NCBI GenBank assembly: GCA_964646605.1
Contig: CAZYEX010000102.1
Span: 1-60,698 of the forward strand
DNA: 60,698 nucleotides
From: SBAX01 sp964646605
GTDB taxonomy: Bacteria; Planctomycetota; Phycisphaerae; UBA1845
Direction of reading: 5' to 3'
A program made the translations under genes and the position numbers. Numbering within the stretch: position 1 is the first letter of the stretch; every line of letters starts with the position of its first letter. Positions 20,601 through 28,795 of the stretch are shown in pieces. The notes beneath the pieces are model-generated. The model was not told where the DNA came from and made no database searches. It was given only the letters and a program-made list of their open reading frames with translations.

Positions 20601-22151
20601 GATGGTGAATCGGGCCTCCGTCTCCCCTCCTTTGACAACCACGGTCGGGGGCACTTGCGCGGCGACGGGGTCACTACTGGCAAGATCGAAGGTAAGCCCC
20701 ACGAAGGGTGCCAATGCGTTCAGGGTAATCATCGCTTCCACCGTTTCCCCACCCGTGGCGATGTCTGGCGTCAATGACAACCGCGTGATTTCCGGCGCGT
20801 CGACTTGCAAATCGGCTGTCGCGATAGTTCCGTTGCTCCGGGCGGATAGCCCAATCAACGTGGAATGTTGAACTCGCTGTGTAACGAACGTGAACGTCGC
20901 GCTCGTTTCATCCGGCGCAACCGTGACCATCGGCGGGATGAGGGTAGCGTCGGAACCATCGGTGTCGAATTCAATAAGCATTCCCTCCGGCGGCGCCGCG
21001 GAACTCAGCGTCACGGCGACCGTGAATATGTCCCCTCCAGTTACGTGGTTGGGCTGAATCGTAAACGAACTTATCACCGGAGGACTCGGAGGGGACTCTT
21101 CGAGGTGATCGTTAAGGTCGGCGTCGTTGATCGCATCGCGGGTGTAATCCGGAGTGGTTTGCCCGAAACGAAACACTTCTACGGTGTAATTGTATCGAGT
21201 GGGGCACGCGCCAGGTCCCATCCCGATATCGAAAAATCGCACGTCGTCTATTGCGCTCCCCGTGATGAGGTGCATACCAGTCGTCGCGTAAAGGGTGAAC
21301 CCTTGTGCAGACACGTTGTCCCAAAAGTAGATTTTTTCAAAGACCCAAAGCGGGCCGTTGCTACCGACCACATCGGCGTCCCACACGAGGCGCGCCGTTC
21401 CGCTGATGCAGGCATTGTTGTCGACATCCGTTTCGTTTGCCCACCACGCGTCGTAGACCGTTGCGGCTACGCCATCGGGAGCGTTTTCCTCGTTGTGCAG
21501 GTACAACTCCGCGTCGTTGGTTGGATCACGCGTGTCGTCGGGGAGATTCTCCCCAAGGCGGTAGACATCAATCCGATAGTCGTAGGGCGTGCAGTTGCCG
21601 GTCATGGGAATATCGACGTACTGCTCGTCGGTGGTTGCGGTCCCGGTGATGGTGTGCGTCGTCGTCGTCGAGTATTGAATCCACGGGCCCGCACCGCTCA
21701 ATCGAAAGTACACCCTCTCGTTGACGTCGAGAGAGCCGGGGCTTCCCACAACATCCGGATCCCAGCGCAGGCGGGCCCAACCTTCAACGCAGTCATCCGT
21801 ATTCGAATCCGTTTCATAAAGCCACCAAGCGTTGTAGATCGTCGCCGTAACTGGGGCCGCTACCGAATCCTCTGGCACGCCAAATCCTTTGTCTTGCTCC
21901 GGTGTTTGGATTGCCGGATCGCTTTCGTCTGCCAGATTCACGTAGTGCGCAGGCTTCACCGTGCGATCTGCAGCCCTCTTGGTTTGAAGATCACGCAACG
22001 AATGCGGCTGAACCCCTTGCCGACTGACCGGCGCCCTCGGACGAACTGCACGCTTGCTCGGAAACGCCGGATCGGCGCGAACAACCGGAAATCCAAGAGG
22101 GGCGCCTAATCCAAGCACGAAACTCAATCCAATCATCCTGCGTACGAACAT
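17604..22151 (-). CDS. Secreted S8 subtilisin-like serine protease with shared N-terminal domains
   Basis: A 1515-residue exported protein; GGAGG lies 7 bases before the ATG. The signal peptide (~1-27) precedes two copies of the ~120-residue WW-x2-TD domain (~100-345) shared with the protein at 10511-12586. Ig-like or Calx-beta-like repeats follow (~355-640), then a dockerin-like pair (~645-700). The S8 catalytic domain (~860-1210) has Asp in IAVMDGGF (~917), His in WHATDVVGAAMG (~963) and Ser in TGSSLSSPYAAG (~1151), so the triad is complete though the His motif departs from the usual HGTHVAG. C-terminal cadherin-like repeats finish it. It is an extracellular endopeptidase by family knowledge. 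It is first in the minus-strand block and divergent from the sigma factor gene. Confidence 0.88.
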   Translation of the reverse strand: MFVRRMIGLSFVLGLGAPLGFPVVRADPAFPSKRAVRPRAPVSRQGVQPHSLRDLQTKRAADRTVKPAHYVNLADESDPAIQTPEQDKGFGVPEDSVAAPVTATIYNAWWLYETDSNTDDCVEGWARLRWDPDVVGSPGSLDVNERVYFRLSGAGPWIQYSTTTTHTITGTATTDEQYVDIPMTGNCTPYDYRIDVYRLGENLPDDTRDPTNDAELYLHNEENAPDGVAATVYDAWWANETDVDNNACISGTARLVWDADVVGSNGPLWVFEKIYFWDNVSAQGFTLYATTGMHLITGSAIDDVRFFDIGMGPGACPTRYNYTVEVFRFGQTTPDYTRDAINDADLNDHLEESPPSPPVISSFTIQPNHVTGGDIFTVAVTLSSAAPPEGMLIEFDTDGSDATLIPPMVTVAPDETSATFTFVTQRVQHSTLIGLSARSNGTIATADLQVDAPEITRLSLTPDIATGGETVEAMITLNALAPFVGLTFDLASSDPVAAQVPPTVVVKGGETEARFTILTSTSSAQTSIDITATRGGLGRQATLTVTPPELIHLTVTPPVLVGGRPAKGKVSLYGTAPLGGTIIELASSDTSLAIVPEDVTIPAGQNSATFAIPTFRQATLGTVHVSATLADKLMAEDLTVLAADKGDADGDADVDDFDYARFQKCLSGPDVGATAQCSVLFGVDNDGDVDLVDVAGFQQSFTGRGIGLPRPTFDVDSNVVPVAASLSGFDAATPRPLAAIVDSYGIQAEFVENELVLVTDDLLSVDQFVARWDGQVLMAYSPRDYNFSGERQHLIRIRNALADTTHLQRDLLRLEPLAHGANRVSSEAGLQLLSAAASEAGQGSMIGINWVARSASFRSRVSTEDPNGASIAPLSGYSRNAFDWSYLNEGSIQDIGVTEAWRVLDRLARFGNKVRIAVMDGGFSANRDFPGSRSSVSYIPLVADFEVEGFGLRNNMANGPSEPWHATDVVGAAMGVPDNGYGAAGPAGPVAHLIMAAVLGDMFTSTHAVLNLAAIQRADIINMSFTVPVTWWLSWSILPFDAATLAVGTAGNVLLFAAAGNAGEDVDREDCIDPCSIIPFVPDCPICWEPHWYYPCENGGVICVGGIAENSKMRDGGSNWGGENVDIFAPYVVLVGETPRTSGANRVTGSSLSSPYAAGVAALIWAADPNLSARSVEILMNRWAHTSPDPTVKHYVDAYESVVAASGGNSPPEVKILSPLDGGTYSLGAGLIGFYFDAVATDREDGPLPVTWTSDLDGVVTSPAGLRFGRHVLRAAATDSGGLTDSVAITITVESRRPQVKIITPRDGEHFYVEEPIGFLGTSYDIDSPGFRLSNVIWRSNPSGLVILGHAYTQALFTEGTYVITFRGTDSGGLSDEKSVRIHIDPRPAGDLPPTASIFTPSGEMNYLRSIEYTPEGVPTGREYADVLLEGRVVDREDRVLNGTWITNRDDLQQPCEGFCIILGSGPSIMARLYRTPCAVDLSDQYHEITLIGLDSAGQPAQGDNVRRIGITCLH

Positions 22152-22359
22152 GATCTAGCCTCCAATTCCCGATTCGGAGCATCTGTCCCTTAACCAGCCT
22201 GTCCTCGTCCGCGCTTCGCGACAGGTCTCTATGGACGATGAACCGGGTTTCCAGACGGCGCTTTCACGGCGCGGGAAAAATGGCTGCCGCCGCCGCCGCA
22301 TCCGAAAAGTGCATTCTAATGGCCGAGAACGGGCTTTGCTCGCCACTTTCCTGCATGGC

Positions 22360-22388
22360 TTGATTTCCATCGAGTAATTCGGTATCTT
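22360..22388 (+). promoter_or_regulatory. Candidate promoter of the sigma factor/kinase pair
   Basis: TTGATT (22360-22365), a 17-base spacer and TATCTT (22383-22388) fit a housekeeping sigma promoter moderately well (4 of 6 at each box). It lies 65 bases upstream of the sigma factor start, in the 302-bp divergent gap. The opposite-strand promoter of the subtilisin gene must be in the same gap, but I could not pick it out. Confidence 0.35.
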
Positions 22389-22453
22389 GGGGGCGTGGAT
22401 CCGAACGCGTAATCCACGAAACCCTCTCTCTTCGAATCGGGCTGGGGAAGGAC

Positions 22454-23089
22454 ATGGCGGGCGACGGGCGAGAACCGGACAAGCTTCAGCAGGCCATCAG
22501 CGGGAACCGCGCGGCCCTGACCCTGCTCCTGTTGGATTTGCATCCCCGGCTCCGTGCCTACATCGCGTGCAGGATCCCCGCGCGTTTGCAAGGCCGGCTC
22601 GACGCCGACGACATCGTCCAGGAGACGCACATCGAGGTCTATCGCCACATCCAAAGATTCGAATCGCGCGGCGAAGGCTCCTTTGACCGATGGGTGATGA
22701 CGATCGCCATCCGGAAGCTCCGCAACGCGCTCACGAAATACCGGGCACAACGCCGCGGCGGGGAGATCGTGACCGCGTCGCAACTTTCAAATGGCGAACA
22801 GAGTTCGGTCTGCATGTTGTTGGACATGATCGCCGATCCCGGTCGATCTCCGAGCCGGTCGGCCGCCGGCCGCGAAGCCGTCGCCGCCCTCCAGGCGGGG
22901 CTTGAGTTCCTCTCCGAGGATCAACGGAAAGCGGTGGTGCTGGTGTACCTCGAAGGCTGGACCGTGGTCGCGGTAGCCGCGGAGCTCCAGCGCTCCGAGC
23001 AGGCCGTCTACAACCTCTGCCACCGCGCCAAAGAGCGTCTACAGGAGGTGTTGCAAAGCGGATCTCATTTCCTGAGCAGTTCACGGTGA
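22454..23089 (+). CDS. ECF-type RNA polymerase sigma factor
   Basis: A 211-residue sigma-70 family protein. Region 2 (~25-105) includes DADDIVQETHIEVYRHI, the typical core-binding and -10 recognition helix, and W-V-M-T-I-A-I-R-K-L-R-N. Region 4 (~150-205) has LSEDQRKAVVLVYLEGW followed by a helix-turn-helix with VYNLCHRAKERLQE. No anti-sigma factor of the usual membrane type is adjacent. In planctomycetes such sigma factors are often paired with Ser/Thr kinases, as here (118 bp gap). It probably directs transcription of a small set of genes, with the divergent secreted-protein block as an obvious candidate (inference). Confidence 0.9.
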   Translation: MAGDGREPDKLQQAISGNRAALTLLLLDLHPRLRAYIACRIPARLQGRLDADDIVQETHIEVYRHIQRFESRGEGSFDRWVMTIAIRKLRNALTKYRAQRRGGEIVTASQLSNGEQSSVCMLLDMIADPGRSPSRSAAGREAVAALQAGLEFLSEDQRKAVVLVYLEGWTVVAVAAELQRSEQAVYNLCHRAKERLQEVLQSGSHFLSSSR

Positions 23090-23207
23090 AGTCAGTTCTT
23101 GGTGGCCGCGGGGAAAGACCGTCTCGCTTTTGCGGTTAGAGAAAGAGACGGGATGGACGCCGGTCGCGTTGGATCGTCACCGCCGTTGTTGAGAGAGGGA
23201 GGCTTGA

Positions 23208-26200
23208 GTGCCTGACGAACCAGCACGCCGTCCCCCCGAAGATCCGGCCTCGCGGCTGCGTTCTGTGCTGGACGACGTGGTGGTTCGCCGTGCGGCCGGG
23301 GAGGTCCTTCCAGACGAAGCGGTTATCCTTGCCCACCGCGACTTGATGCCTGCGCTTGCCGAACGGCTTGACCTGCTCGCCAGACTCGAAGAGGCACGGA
23401 AGCGGGCCGACGCCGAGCCTGCGGACGCGGATCCCCCTTCGTCGCGAGCGCACCTTGCCGGCGCGAGGAGCGCTCCGTCGCCCTTCGCGTCATTTCCGGG
23501 CTGCGAGGTTGTGCGGGAGATCTACCGCGGGGGGCAGGGGGTGGTGTACGAGGCCGTGCAGCGCTCCACCGGTCGCCACGTGGCCGTCAAGGTCATGCGC
23601 GAAGGCCCCTTCGCCAGCCGCGGCGACAAAGCCCGCTTCGAGCGCGAAATCAAGGTTCTCGCCCAACTCAAACACCCCAACATCGTCACCGTCCACGACA
23701 GCGGCGTCGCCGCGGGGTGCCATTACTTTGTCATGGACTACGTCGAGGGGCAGGCGCTGGACGACTACGTGCGAAACGTCAAAACGCCGAAACGGCGAAA
23801 CGCCGAAACCGAAGCGGCGGAAGACATGGACGTTCCCGAACTGCTCAAGCTCTTCGTGAAGATCTGTGACGCCGTTCATGCGGCGCACCTTCGGGGGATC
23901 ATTCATCGGGACCTCAAGCCGAGCAACATTCGGGTGAATGCGGAGGGTGAGCCGCACATCCTGGACTTCGGGCTGGCCAAGGTGGCCGACGACTCCTCGA
24001 CGATGGAGAGCGTGTCCACGGTCACCGTCACCGGTCAGTTCGTCGGCTCCTTGCAGTGGGCCGCGCCGGAGCAGGCTGACGGCTCCGCCCACCACATCGA
24101 CCTCCGCACCGACGTCTACGCCTTGGGGATGATCCTTTATTACCTGCTCACCGGACGGTTTCCCTATCCAGTGTCAGGGACGATGCGTCAGGTGCTTGAT
24201 CACATCATTTATACCGACCCCGCCCGTCCCAGCACCGTCGGTTCCCTCGCCGGACGGGTCGACGACGAGCTGGAGACCATCGTGCTCAAGTGTTTGAGCA
24301 AGGACCGGGAGCGCCGCTACCAGATCGCCGGGGACTTGGCCGCGGACGTCCGCCGCTACCTGGCCGGTGAAGCCATTGACGCCAAGCGCGACAGCACCCT
24401 GTACGTGCTCCGCAAACACCTTCACCGCCATCGCATCCCCTTGATCATCGCGGCGAGCTTCTGCCTATTGTTGGGCCTTTCCTCCATCGTCGCCTGGACG
24501 CTCTATGTTTCCGCCAACCGCGAGGCGGAACATGCCCGCAATTCCGAGGCCGCCACTCGACAGTCGAAGGACGAAGCGACGGAGCGATTGTGGGAATCGT
24601 ATCTCGCCCAGGCACAAGCCAAGCGATGGAGCGGTCGCCCGGGCCGACGGTTCGACAGCCTTGACGCCATCGCCAAAGCCGCTTCCATCCGTCCCTCGAT
24701 GGAACTCCGTAACGAAGCTATCGCCTGCATGGGTTTGATCGACGTGCGCGTGCTCAGGACGATCGCTACGGAAGCGACTGCCCTCGTCCCGGCTTTTTCC
24801 CCGCAGTTGGATCGCTACGCGGTTGTCGATGACCACGGCGGCGTGAGCGTCCGGCGAATATCGGACAACCGCGAATTGGCGCATCTCCCGCCTCCCGCCC
24901 CACCCGGTACATTCACCGCAAAGACCCTGGTCTTCAGCCCTGATGGTCGGTACCACGCCAGAAACTGGGTTCCGCGCGCGGATGAATCCGCCGGAATGGT
25001 TGAGTTGATCGATGTCGTTCGTGGCGCGCCCACAATGCAAAGCCCATTCCGTGCGGCCGAGGGATTCGCCTTCAGTCCGGATAGCCGTTTGTTCGCCGTG
25101 GGACGACCCGACGAAAGCCTGACGATTCACGAAACCGCGACCGGAAAGGAATGGAAACGTTTGGACGCCGTGGGGCCCTCTACGAGAATGGCGTTCTCTC
25201 CGGACGGCAAACAGTTGGCGGTCGTCATGTCGGAGGGCCACGAGGTGCGGGTGTACACGCTGGAGAGCGGTGAAATCGTGCGGACACTCGAACAACCAAG
25301 CGCGGCTTGGGGGTGCGAGTGGAGTCCCGACGGCTTGCGCCTCGCCGTCGGATGCGTCGACAATAACGTTTATCTTTGGAACCCCGCGACCGGTGAACGG
25401 ACGGGCATTTTCTCTGGGCACACCAACTTACCGATTTTGATTTCCTTCCATCCCCGCGCTGACTTGCTGCTGACGGCTGCATGGGACGGCACCACCCGAC
25501 TTTGGGACGTTGCTAGCGGAAGCGAACTCCTAAACGTTCCCGGCGGGAGCAGGGGATTCTACGGCGATGGGAATGTGCTGGTTATCCCCCAGGCCCAAGT
25601 CGCGGGCAACGTAACGACACTCTACGAACTGGATTACGCGCCGGAGGCGTACATGCTGCACGGGCATGGACGCCGGGCGTCAGACGGAGTGTACTTCGAT
25701 ACGTCTTTGACGGGGGATGGACGTGTGGGCGTGTCCGCACGTGGGTCTTTTGAAGGTAACCCCCGCGTCGGCGTCTCCCTGTGGGATCTTACGGCCCGGA
25801 AAGAAGTCGCCCATCTGCCCATCGGAGACACCCGCTCGGTTCTTTTTGAATCCGGCGAACAGACATTTATTACCTCCGGTGCAAGGGGGCTCGTTCGTTG
25901 GCCCATCCGCCGCGAGTCCGGGCTGGTTCATATCGGGCCGCCTCTGCCACTCTACACGGAGCGAGTCACAATGTTCGCACGCGAGGGCGGTAACGGCCGC
26001 CTCGCAGCACACATCACCGAAAAGGACGGCGGAAATTCGGTAGTCATCATCGACCAGGGGTCGCCGCGCGGGCAGCGGGTGCTCCAGGGGCACCGTAGTG
26101 TCAGCGCTTTTTCATTCAGTCCGGGTGGCGAGTGGGTAGCGACCGGGACGTGGCAAGGGACGGGCGTCTGGCTTTGGGATGCCCGGACGGGGGAACGGGT

Positions 26201-26720
26201 CCGCGAGCTACCGGTCGAGTTCAGCTCCGGCGTCGAGTTTAGCCCAGACGGGAAATGGCTGGTCACGTGCGCGGCTCGTGAGATTTGCTTCTGGGAGGTC
26301 GGGAGCTGGGAATGTCACCATCGCATCGAGCGCATCGGCTGGACCGATGTATCTGGTTCCGTCGCATTCACACCCGATGGAAAACTGATCGCCCTCAGTC
26401 ACACCCGCGGGTTCATACACCTCTTGGAAATGGGAACGTTCCGCGAACTGGCGAGGCTGGAAATGGCCGTGTCCAGGGATTGCCAAGGGCTGTCCTTTAG
26501 CGGCAGCGGCGACCGCCTGACCTTCTCCGCCGGCGACGCCGTTCAGGTCTGGGACCTGCGGGCGATCCGCGAACAGCTTGCCAAGTTGGGACTGGATTGG
26601 GAGATGCCACCCTACCCGCCGCTGACGGAAGAAGAACTCCGCGAGCGGGAATCGCCCGAGCCGCTTCGCGTCGAAATCGATCTTGGCGAATTCGCACGCG
26701 GCGAGAGCACCGGTTCATGA
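23208..26720 (+). CDS. Membrane Ser/Thr protein kinase with WD40 repeats
   Basis: A 1170-residue Hanks-type kinase. The GTG start at 23208 has GGGAGG five bases upstream. The kinase domain (~100-380) has a glycine loop (YRGGQGVVYE), VAVKVM lysine, HRDLKPSN (~233), LDFGLAKV and APEQADGS, so it looks active. A membrane segment (~405-430, IPLIIAASFCLLLGLSSIVAW) separates the cytoplasmic kinase from a C-terminal WD40-like beta-propeller (~500-1140) with repeated FSPDGK units. The propeller would lie outside the cytoplasm and could sense a ligand or dock a partner. It follows the sigma factor gene and probably shares its transcript; phosphorylation of that sigma factor or its partners is an inference. 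Confidence 0.9.
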   Translation: MPDEPARRPPEDPASRLRSVLDDVVVRRAAGEVLPDEAVILAHRDLMPALAERLDLLARLEEARKRADAEPADADPPSSRAHLAGARSAPSPFASFPGCEVVREIYRGGQGVVYEAVQRSTGRHVAVKVMREGPFASRGDKARFEREIKVLAQLKHPNIVTVHDSGVAAGCHYFVMDYVEGQALDDYVRNVKTPKRRNAETEAAEDMDVPELLKLFVKICDAVHAAHLRGIIHRDLKPSNIRVNAEGEPHILDFGLAKVADDSSTMESVSTVTVTGQFVGSLQWAAPEQADGSAHHIDLRTDVYALGMILYYLLTGRFPYPVSGTMRQVLDHIIYTDPARPSTVGSLAGRVDDELETIVLKCLSKDRERRYQIAGDLAADVRRYLAGEAIDAKRDSTLYVLRKHLHRHRIPLIIAASFCLLLGLSSIVAWTLYVSANREAEHARNSEAATRQSKDEATERLWESYLAQAQAKRWSGRPGRRFDSLDAIAKAASIRPSMELRNEAIACMGLIDVRVLRTIATEATALVPAFSPQLDRYAVVDDHGGVSVRRISDNRELAHLPPPAPPGTFTAKTLVFSPDGRYHARNWVPRADESAGMVELIDVVRGAPTMQSPFRAAEGFAFSPDSRLFAVGRPDESLTIHETATGKEWKRLDAVGPSTRMAFSPDGKQLAVVMSEGHEVRVYTLESGEIVRTLEQPSAAWGCEWSPDGLRLAVGCVDNNVYLWNPATGERTGIFSGHTNLPILISFHPRADLLLTAAWDGTTRLWDVASGSELLNVPGGSRGFYGDGNVLVIPQAQVAGNVTTLYELDYAPEAYMLHGHGRRASDGVYFDTSLTGDGRVGVSARGSFEGNPRVGVSLWDLTARKEVAHLPIGDTRSVLFESGEQTFITSGARGLVRWPIRRESGLVHIGPPLPLYTERVTMFAREGGNGRLAAHITEKDGGNSVVIIDQGSPRGQRVLQGHRSVSAFSFSPGGEWVATGTWQGTGVWLWDARTGERVRELPVEFSSGVEFSPDGKWLVTCAAREICFWEVGSWECHHRIERIGWTDVSGSVAFTPDGKLIALSHTRGFIHLLEMGTFRELARLEMAVSRDCQGLSFSGSGDRLTFSAGDAVQVWDLRAIREQLAKLGLDWEMPPYPPLTEEELRERESPEPLRVEIDLGEFARGESTGS

Positions 26721-27008
26721 AACCGCAGGCGCGATCGCGCAACCTGTTGCCCAGGGGCCCTTATGACACCGGCACCGAGCGTCTTGGGGCAGCGCTTTCC
26801 AGGCGTGTACTTCTTGTCTGGCTGGGGTGCGTGGTGGCAATGGGGCGTCGGTCTTGCGTCCCCCCACCTCTGCGCTCCAGAAACGTTTTGCGTTTTTCGC
26901 GGTCTTTACACCCTCACGAGTGTCACCGTGTTGGGTAGCGAATTGGGAAAACAGAAGTCGGGGCTAGCGAACAAACATCGCCGGAAGGCAGAAAGATCGG
27001 GAATTGTT
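26721..27008. other. Intergenic region after the WD40 kinase
   Basis: An 82-codon plus-strand frame (26763-27011) is Trp/Gly-rich, has no ribosome binding site and resembles no family I know. I do not call it as a gene. No obvious terminator with a T-run follows the kinase stop codon. Confidence 0.4.
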
Positions 27009-27182
27009 TGAAAAAAACTTTACACTACATAACGGGTCGATTCTGCACTACTTAGGGTGTTTCATCGACCCGACTCGAGTCGAAAAACAGCGATTTCGAT
27101 AGCGCCAATGCGGTTTTAATCGCGTAAAGTAGTGCGGGATCATTTTGGAAAGCTGGCATTCTACCACTGAATTACGCCCGCA
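27009..27182 (-). repeat. tRNA-Gly-half repeat element, copy 2
   Basis: Counterpart of 985-1157, same orientation. CACTAC occurs at 27023 and 27046 (again 23 bp apart), the inverted GTAGTG at 27129, and the tRNA half ends at 27181. The outer parts are well conserved, but the central ~70 bp differs in sequence while keeping a stem (GCGATT/AATCGC here, AAAACCGC/GCGGTTTT in copy 1). The minus-strand reading again ends in a T-run, of seven bases. Unlike copy 1, no further CACTAC repeats lie beyond the tRNA half. Confidence 0.75.
27145..27181 (-). pseudogene. 5' half of tRNA-Gly (anticodon UCC), truncated
   Basis: Same tRNA-Gly 5' half as at 1120-1156 with one difference inside the anticodon: the loop reads TTTCCAA, so the anticodon would be UCC, not CCC. 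The similarity to tRNA ends at the same base, after position 38. No 3' half is present nearby. Confidence 0.8.
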
Positions 27183-27736
27183 AAGGCGGTCTCGCTTTCG
27201 TTAGACAAAACGCATTGCCCCGCCTCGTCCACCTCCACCATCGCGGCACGGAGAACCCGGCATTGTACGCACATCTTCGTCATCGCCAAGGCGGGGCCGT
27301 GTCCGCAAGGCCAATTGGGTCCCAAGGCGTCGCGCCGGCGGTTTCTGAGGGGGCATGGGAGGACGTCAAACCGGCAAAAGACCCCCGCCCCGCCGCCAAG
27401 AACTCGACCGAAGAGAACCTCCGACGGTCATCGAAAAGGCCGACTCACGACAAGCTACGTGCGACTCGCACCATCGGCAAGCCCGCGATGACCGAATTCC
27501 CGCTCGGACTCCCCGGCCCCATGCTTAGGAGGACCCGAGGCTAGGGTTCTGCTTGCGGTTTTCGTTGGCGACCGGTATGGTGCCGAGCAGCAGCTGTCTC
27601 GGGGGCTGGATTCTGCTCGTTCTGGCGTTCAGAAGGTCGAGGAGGGTTCCGGTTCCAATCACTGTGCGCCCGGTGTACGGAAGTCGCGCTATCGACGGTC
27701 GGAAACCGGGAACCGACGTATCCGCTCGAGGAAACA
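27183..27736. other. Intergenic region before the HAD hydrolase
   Basis: A 109-codon plus-strand frame (27215-27544) has Arg/Pro/Ser-rich composition, no convincing ribosome binding site and no known domain, so I leave it uncalled. The final bases hold the GAGG ribosome binding site of the next gene. Nothing else stands out. Confidence 0.4.
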
Positions 27737-28426
27737 GTGAGCACGATCGCCGAAACATGGAAGGACCTTCGAACCCTCACCTTCGATTGCTACGGCACCC
27801 TGATCGACTGGGACGCCGGGCTGCACAACACTTTCCGCGCGATGTTTGGCGACGTCGCCGTGGTTCGCCGCGCGGAGCTTTTTGATGCCTACGTTCAGGT
27901 TGAGGCCGAGGTGGAGGCGGACGCGTACCGAAGCTATCGGGATGTGTTAACGCTTACCCTCGAACGGTTGGCTAAACGACTTCAACTCCCCCTATCCACC
28001 GAGCGACGCGGGGCGTTGGCCGAAATGCTCCCCAACTGGCGACCCTTCCCCGACACCAACGCCGCGCTCGTACGCCTCAAGGAACGCTTCCGTCTCGGTG
28101 TCTTGTCGAACGTCGACCGTGATCTTTTCGCGGAAACGGCCACACACTTCCCCGTGGCCTTCGATTTTGTCATCACCGCCCAGGACGTAGGCAGTTACAA
28201 ACCGTCGCTCAACCATTTTCAAAAGTGCATAGCCGAACAAGGCCCGCCGAATTCCATCCTCCACGTTGCCCAAAGCCTCTACCACGACGGTCAGGCCGCC
28301 CGCGACGTCGGTCTTGCCTTCGTGTGGATCAATCGCTATAGACAGACCAACGATACGATGGTCCGCCCGTTGGCGGAGTTTTCGGATTTGGCATCCTTCG
28401 CCGAGGCCGTGTGTTGCCGGCATTAA
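27737..28426 (+). CDS. HAD-superfamily hydrolase, haloacid dehalogenase type II-like
   Basis: A 229-residue cytoplasmic enzyme. The GTG start is supported by GAGG five bases upstream. HAD motifs are in order: nucleophile Asp in LTFDCYGTLIDW (~17), motif II LSNVD (~120), the lysine in SYKPSLNHF (~155) and motif IV HVAQSLYHDGQAARDVGL (~180-195). The wording of motifs I and IV fits the L-2-haloacid dehalogenase/2-haloalkanoic branch, but many such proteins are phosphatases. It hydrolyses a carbon-halogen or phosphate ester bond through an aspartyl intermediate; the substrate cannot be told. Confidence 0.88.
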   Translation: MSTIAETWKDLRTLTFDCYGTLIDWDAGLHNTFRAMFGDVAVVRRAELFDAYVQVEAEVEADAYRSYRDVLTLTLERLAKRLQLPLSTERRGALAEMLPNWRPFPDTNAALVRLKERFRLGVLSNVDRDLFAETATHFPVAFDFVITAQDVGSYKPSLNHFQKCIAEQGPPNSILHVAQSLYHDGQAARDVGLAFVWINRYRQTNDTMVRPLAEFSDLASFAEAVCCRH

Positions 28427-28450
28427 GACAGAAGCGATCGGTTGACAGGC

Positions 28451-28711
28451 ATGACGGAAACTGAGTTTCCTCCAGGCACCCCAGTCCGCGTGACCCTCGT
28501 CACCCATCGGCGAGAGCGGTCGCTGGAAACGCAAGTCGTGGGCGTGGTGGAGGCCTGGCAAGACTTGCCGACGGGAAGCTGGTACGCCCACGGCAAGGAT
28601 GACAAGCTGTGGCTCCGCCGGCTCCGTTTGCGGAAGGTGGACGGCGAGGTCACTCTGCTGGTCATCGACGATCGCACGTCGATCGCCAAACTCGAGCCCG
28701 CGCCGGTGTGA
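28451..28711 (+). CDS. Small conserved-looking protein of unknown function
   Basis: 86 residues from the ATG at 28451 (MTETEFPPGTPVRVT). An in-frame TTG nine bases earlier is also possible; neither start has a strong ribosome binding site. The sequence suggests a small beta-barrel: a VRVTL strand, alternating hydrophobic residues, then TLLVIDDRTSIAKLE. It lies 24 bp after the HAD gene and 84 bp before the TPR kinase, all on the same strand, so co-transcription is likely. I recognise no family. Confidence 0.65.
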   Translation: MTETEFPPGTPVRVTLVTHRRERSLETQVVGVVEAWQDLPTGSWYAHGKDDKLWLRRLRLRKVDGEVTLLVIDDRTSIAKLEPAPV

Positions 28712-28795
28712 CGATCGCCGCTCGCGCTTCCCGCGACTTACGGGAGTTGGTGGGATCGGGCACCCTATCGATCCGACTCCCGCAGGAGAACGCCG

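Noticed and set aside
26763..27011. An 82-codon plus-strand frame after the WD40 kinase
   Set aside because: No ribosome binding site; unusual Trp/Gly composition; it runs into the tRNA-half element.
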